Shown: piece after piece, positions 57,431 through 64,000 of the stretch | How positions within the stretch are numbered: the first letter of the stretch is position 1 | Layout of the letters: each line of letters starts with the position of its first letter | Assembly (NCBI GenBank): GCA_905147135.1 | Contig: LR990041.1 | Span: forward strand, 10,477,907-10,541,906 | Reading direction: 5' to 3' | Source of the DNA: Blastobasis lacticolella | Lineage: Eukaryota > Arthropoda > Insecta > Lepidoptera > Blastobasidae | DNA: 64,000 bases | Translations under genes and position numbers: made by a program | Notes under the pieces: generated by a model | What the model saw: only the letters and a program-made list of their open reading frames with translations | Databases searched by the model: none | What the model was told of the DNA's origin: nothing

Positions 57431-59036
57431 AAAAAAAAGAAAAGGTATATAATATATACTGTAACTTCTCAGTCACCCTAATACCTATCTGTCTGTATAA
57501 ATACACACATACGAGTATCTACCTATAAAAAGTAGACATAATATAATAAATATCATTTCACATATTGTGATTTGGCCGTAAGCAAGTGATCGTCTAGTTA
57601 TTGATTTAAATTTTCAGACCTATTACGTTGTGTACACATTTTGAAAAACGTCCCAAGGAATATGTAAGTTTTATAGAAATTCTCTGTAATTCTACCGCAC
57701 GAATATTCGGAAGATTATCGCAAATTAATAAAATTTAGTTCACCTAAATAAAAGTATCAAAATCCTTAAAAATTTAACGAATGAAACATAAATCCACGTA
57801 AATAAGATGATTTAAATGTAATTCACGCAAATCGAAATAGTCAAACAATTTATAAAATCCGTACAAAAAATCAAACAAGGTATAAGTAAAGTAAACATGC
57901 GACTTAGCTTTGACAGCACTCGAAACGGCAACGGATTCTTCTTTCTTCTGTGGCCACTCTAACCCTATGATTGCGAAACCCTAACGTTATCCTCACTTAA
58001 ATAATATAGAATAGAGGCCACGGAAAACCTACCTAATCGATAAGGAACTGAGACTCCCATCACACCTCATATCTCAGCCAACCAGCAAAGCCTTCGAAAT
58101 CAAACGAACCAGTGACCTAATGTCTACTTCGCTCAAACCGTCACTCATATTCCGATCATCTCGTAAGGCATTATTATGGTCCTACCTATCAACTCACGAG
58201 TCAAAGGAGAGCCTATTATTTAAATTTGATTTACTTCGCGTATGTAAGTTGTGTGCCTAGTGTGAGGGACGATAACGACTCGGGCCAGGCTTCGATCCAA
58301 ACTCGAGATTCATGTCCGTAGAAAAATGTCATTAAACTTTAAAAGCACAAAGAGTATTAAACGGAACATGGGCCAAAATCGTACCAGAATTCGGCGGCAA
58401 ACCTAGGCGTAGACTTAGTTAGAGCGCCTAGGCCATCGAAGACCAAGTCGGGATTCGTGCCGGACTCATTCTCTTAGAGTGTATTCGATGTCACATCCGA
58501 AACTGTGTCCCAGGTTAGTTTTATAGTTTTTTATTCAGTGAGGGTGAGTACTGATGATATTTAATTTTATAATATTTTCCTCAAAATTTGTGTATTAATC
58601 ACCTTTCACACTTATGTTGAAATCTCTAAGAGCCCTAATAAATACTCTTAACTACCATAAAAGTAATGAGAATGTAACTTACGCTTTCGAAACTTAGAAA
58701 CAAAGACAAATGTAAAACAAACCAAATCACTGACACTACAGAGATAAAGAAATAGATAGAGAACGAAAGAAACGACACAAAGCTGAAAAATAACACAAAA
58801 TAATAAAGCACTAATTAATTTTACAAACTACACGCGAATTGTAATGAATTTTTCGAGGAAATTTGGAAAAGCCTGGGGTTTCTTAGTTACGGATATCGAT
58901 ACGATGATGTTCACGCGACGCGACCCCGGGGCTGACTGTCCGTTTCTACTACTCTCGCCACCTTGCTTTTAAATCGTTATCGTCAAAATTCCCACAGTTC
59001 AATATTTCAAAGAAACAAAAAATGAAATATTTCTAA
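57431..59036. other. No gene supported
   Basis: 58010-58530 is GC-richer and lacks repeats, with a donor-like CCCAG|GTTAGT near 58515. It could be an untranslated exon or regulatory DNA. No open frame supports it. Confidence 0.4.
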
Positions 59037-59054
59037 TTTCTAATAACTAGGAAA

Positions 59055-59564
59055 ATGTTGGCACCCGCGGCTTTAGAAATTAACAAACCTACAAAAAGAT
59101 GGGCAACAATTCCCTATGTTGGACCTATCACACACAAATTGAGGAAAATTTGCAATAGCGATCAGCAAAACACTGCATTTTATAGCATAAAATCGCTGGG
59201 GTCCTTGATTTGCAACAATAAGGATAAAATACCCATTGAAAATCAAAGTGGAATTTATAGTCTGACATGTGACACGTGTGCTAAAATATACATAGGTCAA
59301 ACAGGAAGGAAGTTTAAAACAAGAATCAAAGAACATATAGCTAGCTGGAGAAAAAATACACAAACCTCGACCTTTGCGGAACACCTTAATAAAGAAAACC
59401 ATATTTTTAACCCAGATAATGGCATAAAATACCTTCATATAGCTGGGAAAGGACGTAGACTAGATGGACTAGAAGCTATAGAAGTGAACAGAATGAAGAA
59501 AGATAATATAATTAATGACCAAATTTCCTTATCGACATCACCTATTTTAAATTATTTTAAATGA
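59055..59564 (+). CDS. GIY-YIG endonuclease domain of a Penelope-like retroelement (partial ORF)
   Basis: In Penelope-like elements this domain nicks target DNA to prime reverse transcription. The 169 visible residues contain a linker (about 14-62), then the GIY-YIG fold: GIY at 66-68, a zinc-type CxxC at 72-75, YIG at 79-81, conserved Arg 85 and 90, EH at 93-94, a second His at 110, and Glu 140 as the probable metal-binding acid. The frame ends in TGA at 59562-59564 without internal stops. A whole element would encode several hundred residues of RT upstream. Here the homology starts abruptly and an in-frame TAA lies at 59034, so the ATG is probably not a natural start. Not a host gene. The intact domain suggests a fairly young insertion. 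Confidence 0.88.
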   Translation: MLAPAALEINKPTKRWATIPYVGPITHKLRKICNSDQQNTAFYSIKSLGSLICNNKDKIPIENQSGIYSLTCDTCAKIYIGQTGRKFKTRIKEHIASWRKNTQTSTFAEHLNKENHIFNPDNGIKYLHIAGKGRRLDGLEAIEVNRMKKDNIINDQISLSTSPILNYFK

Positions 59565-59787
59565 CATACCTTCGATATAATTTATATTTTTTGCCATTTA
59601 CTTAAATGTATAACAATTGACATACCTTAAAAAAATTTTGACTACTTGTAATTTGTATTATGTTGACATACTGTACATTTCTCTGCACTGTGACATCCTA
59701 ACATTATTGTATACTGTCGGTACCCACATCAACTTTAAATTATTATTTGTCGGTACCTACATATAGCTTGTAATCAAAATATAAAGT

Positions 59788-59826
59788 AATTGCCTGAAGA
59801 TGAGTAATTCGAAACCGGTTGCAATT
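59788..59826 (+). ncRNA. Hammerhead-ribozyme-like motif in the Penelope-like element 3' region
   Basis: All core pieces are in order. Stem I AAUUGC (59788-59793) pairs with GCAAUU (59821-59826). CUGAAGA (59794-59800) fits the CUGANGA core. UGAGUAAUUC (59801-59810) forms a weak GAG/UUC stem II. GAAA is at 59811-59814. CC/GG (59815-59818) makes a two-pair stem III with no loop, followed by UU, with predicted cleavage after 59820. Penelope-like elements are known to carry such minimal hammerheads, which are thought to work as dimers. Activity is not shown here. Confidence 0.65.
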
Positions 59827-60485
59827 TAATAAAAATTATATAATAAAGTGGAACTAGTGTACAAAAAGTGATTTAATTCATAATAATGGAGTTCCATCAT
59901 GAAGTGACAACACAAAGTGTTAAATATTTAAATATTTCTAAGTTTATGAGGTCTAAAGCGACTGCTCCATCCATAAATTTTACAAAATGTTCCTGTTAAA
60001 CCGAAAATAGTTAAATGTTACAAGAGCTAGGGATGTAGGGATGTGTGCATACGACGTTTTATTTATTTACCGAGTCGATTAAATTTAAACAACGCAAACA
60101 AAAATACGTAAGCAAATGGATTCGATGTGTAATTTCTTTAGACCAAAATTTATAATGTATGGAGTTATAAGTAAACAATATAAAGACATTTTAGGTACTA
60201 TTAACTCGATGTAATGTTTCATCAGACTGAGTATAGAGATATTTAATTCCTATGAAGCAAATCCATTTGAGTCATCAAACAAGTAGATTAAAATTAAATT
60301 CTAGACTCGTTTAATATTTAAGTGTGCTTTTATTCAATTATTTATTTCGATATTTTGTTGGCACGTATTTGTATGAATTTCACATCACTATCACTTGTGA
60401 GTATTTTTCTTGAGCCCATACTTGACGCCAAGCATTTAAGATATTCACGATATTTTGCCTGTCGTCCAATCAATCTATAGCGAAA

Positions 60486-60548
60486 TTTATTACGGGCTTT
60501 TGAAGTAAAATATTTCTCTTATCGTCAAATAAATTGTTAAAGTTTATT
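60486..60548 (-). terminator. Candidate poly(A) signals of the minus-strand gene
   Basis: AATAAA on the minus strand at 60548-60543 and 60491-60486, about 165 and 220 bases after the stop codon. These are the nearest canonical signals. Confidence 0.5.
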
Positions 60549-60710
60549 ACAAAACCAAGTTTTGGTTAAGTATTTGAGAGCATATGTTAAAAGAAATCAT
60601 GATAAGCAAACTATTTTACCAATCACTGCTCTGTGTATGATATGCGTATTCATTTCCAAGTCCATCAACTACAACCATATGATATATAAATAAATTGTAC
60701 GGTGACGAGC

Positions 60711-61232
60711 TCATGGTACATAGTGATCGTTACAGAGCATCGTAAATATAGCTTCATTGTCTTGTGTCAAATCAGAAAGAGAGACAGATTTTTGTAGACG
60801 AGATATGGGCGACAAAGGCATTGAATCCAAACATTTTTTTTCACTGCTGTAAATTTTGCTAACAGGAAGAGACATTTGCGCCCCCGGTAACGACTTTGTA
60901 CGTTTGCAAGAAATTGGTGATTCTGCAATATGCTGACCACGTGGGCGCTTAACTGGTGTTCGTTCGTTGTTCTCAATACCAATATTTTCTTCCTTTTTTT
61001 GAGTCTTTAACTGCTTAGTACCTAAAATTACATAATATTTTTTTATAACTTTCCTACAGTAGAATGTAAAATGGTTAATAGACAAACAAATTTAATTTGA
61101 TTGAAAAAAAACATTTAAGTACTTACGAGTACGTTTTGTATCAGGTGCACTAATATGATCTGACGGTAAATTTAATGCACGAAATATTTTACGTGCTCGT
61201 ACTCCATCCGTCGGTCTCACCCTCGACGACAT
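60711..61232 (-). CDS. Split gene for a 138-residue basic Ser/Thr-Pro-rich protein, probably nuclear
   Basis: Coding exon 2 runs 61232-61127 and coding exon 3 runs 61021-60711, with a 105-bp intron between them (GTAAGT donor at 61126, TAATTTTAG acceptor at 61022). Exon 2 ends one base into a codon and exon 3 supplies the other two (C|GT, Arg 36), so the frame joins exactly. The start ATG sits four bases after an acceptor (TTTTTAG at 61238). The protein begins MSSRVRPTDGVRARKIFRAL. It has a basic patch VKRPR (59-63), a TPVK (57-60) and two SPIS motifs (70, 106) resembling proline-directed kinase sites, and ends with an acidic/hydrophobic segment (SLSDLTQDNEAIF). No family is recognised. The modification sites are inferred only from sequence. 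Confidence 0.7.
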
Positions 61233-61237
61233 TTCGG

Positions 61238-61793
61238 CTAAAAACAATCAAATATATCAAGTAACAGTAAGTTAAATTACATGCTAATAACTTCTAACAA
61301 ATAAACAATTATAATATTTCGTTCTAAAAATAAAACGAATAATTTCTATCGGCTAGTTAGAAATCAAAATGTATTTGAAAAAACATGATATTAGAACTAA
61401 TAGCTCCTATCTACTAGATAGGTAATAGTAGGTTTTAAGTAAACTTGGAATAATCAAACTAATAGCTCCTATCTACTTAATAGGTACTATAGTAGGTTCT
61501 GTAAACTTGGAATAATCAAACTAATAGCTCCTATCTACTCCTAACTACTTTTAAATTTGAATTTTTACTTATTTAGTCACAATAAAATACGAGCTATCTA
61601 ATCATACTACATTCATTTCGTTAATATGAGGGTAAATTGTAAGCTAAATTGTAAATTTAACTATGTACTTCGAAATGTACGCGACTGCTTATGAGCCGGC
61701 AAAATAAAATTGAAAGTAAATCGAAGGGATTTATAAATGAAAAATACGTAAAACACCATTAGTTTCGTCAATTATATAAAGTAATTTACTTAC
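61238..61793 (-). other. Intron 1 of the minus-strand gene
   Basis: Donor GTAAGTAAAT starting at 61793 and acceptor TTGTTTTTAG ending at 61238, 556 bp. It contains the 61-bp tandem repeat. Confidence 0.6.
61396..61538. repeat. 61-bp tandem repeat, about 2.3 units
   Basis: The words AACTAATAGCTCCTATCTAC at 61396, 61457 and 61518 are 61 bases apart. The rest of the unit (AAACTTGGAATAATCAAAC) also recurs. Confidence 0.92.
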
Positions 61794-61960
61794 CAGGGTA
61801 GTATCACAATCATCACAAAACACAACAGCTAATTACTCTTGTTCTTAACACTAAATAAATAAACCTGTTGTCCCTTTACAAAAACAACGACAATGGCCGC
61901 CGCACGCGCCTCCCGTGACGTCGCACCACCTCACGCCACTCAATAGTTCTATCTCTTTCG
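61794..61960 (-). promoter_or_regulatory. Untranslated first exon and promoter of the minus-strand gene
   Basis: A donor CCCTG|GTAAGT defines the exon end at 61794. The start is not determined but probably lies near 61860-61900. 61880-61945 is a CpG-rich island in AT-rich surroundings, with a CRE-like GTGACGTC (61915-61922, plus-strand reading) and an AATGGCCGCC block (61892-61901) resembling Pho/YY1 sites. No TATA box is evident, as for many housekeeping promoters. Confidence 0.55.
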
Positions 61961-62024
61961 CACACTGTTTACAATTCGTCAGTTCTCCGGCAAGAACGAG
62001 CTAAATTAGACGTGTTTGATGGTA

Positions 62025-62280
62025 GATAGGAGGTATTGGCAGCAAAATTAGTTCGGAAGTAACTTAGGAGATATTCGTTTTGGTAAGTTAGAATATATTA
62101 GCAGCATTTCAGGCTAACACGTTCAAAGCGTGATATTAGGAGGTATTCTCATTATGAATTTGTGGCGTTATTTATTACAAAATCACTTCGGAGTCTTTGC
62201 CAGGCGGTGTGAAATTGAACTCTAAGTACAGTGGCATAGATAACTCATTTTGGCCCCGGGTGTCAGTTAGGAGGTATTCG
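62025..62280 (+). repeat. Four dispersed TAGGAGGTATTC-type motifs
   Basis: ATAGGAGGTATTGG (about 62026), CTTAGGAGATATTCG (62063), ATTAGGAGGTATTC (62135) and GTTAGGAGGTATTCG (62266). The spacing is irregular. They lie upstream of the minus-strand gene. Confidence 0.7.
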
Positions 62281-62317
62281 AACATCGTCGTCGATATGTA
62301 GTATATTAGTTATCTAG

Positions 62318-62400
62318 CATACATAGTACAAGCTTTGCTTAGTTTGGGGCTAGATGGCGCTGTGTGAATTTGTCCACGATTATTTATTTATTTTATTTTA
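62318..62400 (-). repeat. Interspersed repeat D, minus strand
   Basis: TAGTACAAGCTTTGCTTAGT, TTGGGGCTAGATGGCGCTGT, then the (TTTA)n run: the reverse complement of 44060-44150. Confidence 0.75.
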
Positions 62401-62974
62401 TTTATAATTTTTTCAACTTTGCTGGAAGTAACTGCAATTCATTTCTGTTGCCGTGTCGAGAATATCATGCAGCGTAAAATTCACATCACTACTTTCACAT
62501 TTATCTATTAATTTGCTTGTTTGAAGCAAACATTTACAAACAAAAATCACAACAATTAGAAAAAATATTTTGTTCAGCGGGAAAATAATTTCATACAGCG
62601 CAGTTCACTGACCCTCAGCGGTATTCAACCAACTAAACGTGCCCGACCAGAAATTAAAAAATAAAAGTGTTGTATAATGGTTAAAAACATTTTACAAAAT
62701 ACTTTTTAAAATTTTATAGACGGCTGTTTACGAGTAAGTCGATTGGAGCTATGAGTGTAGATAAATTTTATTAAAGACGAGGAGATCCGAGAAACAAAAG
62801 ACCCCGCCAATTTTAGGCGCAATCACGCACATTGGCGTTCTTCTACGTTCTACGTTCATACCAACTGACCGTCGTAAATGCAAAAACGTGATTTCGATGG
62901 GAAAAAAAATCTTCGGATCCACCGTTGAGAAAAGAAAATATTATATATAAAAAAAATATTATGTTGTCTTAATC
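62401..62974. other. No gene seen
   Basis: AT-rich; nothing recognised. Confidence 0.55.
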
Positions 62975-63085
62975 GGATTCCAGATTAAGATTTTATTTAG
63001 ATTACGGATTTGAATTCCAGATACGGATTCTGAATTCGGGTTTGGATGCCGGATTCGGATTCCGGATTCAGATCCCGGATTTACT
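62975..63085 (+). repeat. Degenerate GGATTC(C/T) hexamer array
   Basis: Many GGATTC, GGATTT, CCGGATTC and CAGATACGGATTC words follow one another over about 110 bases, the remains of a short-unit tandem array. Confidence 0.8.
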
Positions 63086-64000
63086 TCAGTCACATTAATT
63101 CGTAAGTTTATTCCGGTTTACGCCAGGGTCCGCTTTCCGACTTAAACTTCTTCCGTCATGCTTACAGGTAGTATAAATAATTTTTTTTCAGTAAGTTCTT
63201 TTGAGATATGGAACCCCAAAAACTTCGGGACCTGATCTGACTGTCTGAGTCACAAATACAATAAATAAAGAATTTTCCACTTTTTAAGGGAAATTTTCCC
63301 ATAAAAAAGCTAGCAACATCAGCATCATCTAGTATTTTTTGTACAAAGTTTACACAAAAGTAAATAAAGCATAATTATGAGAAATTAGCGTGAATCATCG
63401 TTACTTGTGCGTCGTACGTGATTGGTGACTCATGATTTTTTTAATATTTTCACGTTAATTTTATAACATTTGACCACATATGACGGCATTTATATATAAT
63501 TTTCATCAAGGAAAAATATGTGTTATCGGTACGAAATGGCGGCGCGTTGTAAGACCTGATGAGTGTATGTCATGTACAGCAAAGGATTTTGTCACGCTTT
63601 GCATGCACCCCATCTCTTTAAGGTACGATGGATTCTGTTTTTGTTTCATTTCTGTGTTTTTATCACAATTTCTAAAATTGGTTCCCGATAGCCACGACCA
63701 CGATTGTTTACTTACCGTTGAAAGGATAATCCAAGTGTATTTCCATACTTTGCGCTTTCACATAACTGTGCACTATATTACACCGTCTTTTAAATTGTTT
63801 GATTTAAATTGTATTAAGAGATTTAAAAATTTACACCGATGTTTCAAAAAAAACGTCAGGACGTTGGTAGCTTGAGCAACATGTCGAACGTTCAAAACAT
63901 TGCGCGCGTCATTTTCTTTGAGCTGATATGAACAGACGAAAAAACGGGATAGCAAGATTCATAATCATTGTAGAGTGAGCGAACAGGGAATATTTGTGAG
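63086..64000. other. No gene supported; one long plus-strand frame
   Basis: A 131-codon frame (63480-63875) has no recognisable domain. Its first part is GC-richer and Cys-containing (DECMSCTAKDFVTLCMH), the rest AT-driven. 63875-63905 shares GCAACATG(T/G)CGAACGTTC with the minus strand at 38087-38117, so it ends in a repeat. Confidence 0.35.

Larger units (their letters stand above)
59037..59870 (+). mobile_element. Penelope-like element, 5'-truncated
   Basis: It comprises an endonuclease frame, an AT-rich 3' region and a hammerhead-like motif. The reverse-transcriptase domain and the upstream terminal repeat are absent. The frame is open from 59037. The 3' border is uncertain (somewhere near 59830-59930). 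Confidence 0.8.

Noticed and set aside
63480..63875. Zinc-binding protein gene (Cys-containing 131-codon frame)
   Set aside because: Cysteine spacing fits no known finger, the second half is AT-driven and the end falls in a short dispersed repeat.

Overview
This is non-coding-dominated, AT-rich eukaryotic DNA. The best guess is a moth or butterfly (Lepidoptera), judged from the repeat content: RTE-like LINE tails ending in (GATGAT)n microsatellites, two SINE families with GATGAT tails, Helitron-like elements ending in CTAG with a CGAAGTCGCG-type 3' hairpin, small MITEs with TWA target duplications, a mariner remnant and a Penelope-like element. The species cannot be named from the sequence. 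There are no bacterial-style operons, and most six-frame open frames here are chance or lie inside repeats.

Only two host-gene candidates stand out. The better one is on the minus strand at about 60.5-61.9 kb. It has a non-coding first exon at a CpG-bearing promoter, then two coding exons joined by canonical, phase-matched splice sites, giving a 138-residue basic, Ser/Thr-Pro-rich, probably nuclear protein I do not recognise. The second, at 11.66-11.94 kb on the plus strand, encodes a 93-residue single-pass membrane protein with an acidic, proline-rich tail, preceded by a short upstream ORF.

The rest is a layered repeat landscape. From 0 to 15 kb there are SINE-A and SINE-B copies, LINE C-terminal fragments, a 35-bp hairpin, a complete SINE-A with a 16-bp target duplication, a tandem array of ~130-146-bp units with a primer-binding-site-like motif, and an RTE-like LINE tail. 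From 15 to 31 kb the DNA is sparse, with MITEs and foldbacks. From 31 to 35 kb there is a 779-bp Helitron-like element mostly filled by an 11-bp minisatellite, then a 5'-truncated RTE-like LINE with a perfect 16-bp target duplication. From 35 to 51 kb there are MITEs, a complete SINE-B with a 13-bp target duplication, a third RTE-like LINE tail and more Helitron copies. From 54 to 60 kb there are a dead mariner, a tRNA-like SINE and a Penelope-like element with an intact GIY-YIG endonuclease domain followed by a hammerhead-ribozyme-like motif.

The elements appear to depend on one another. SINE-A shares its 3' tail with the LINE at 34.5 kb, and SINE-B shares its tail with the LINE at 14.4 kb, so this window seems to hold two separate SINE/LINE mobilisation pairs.
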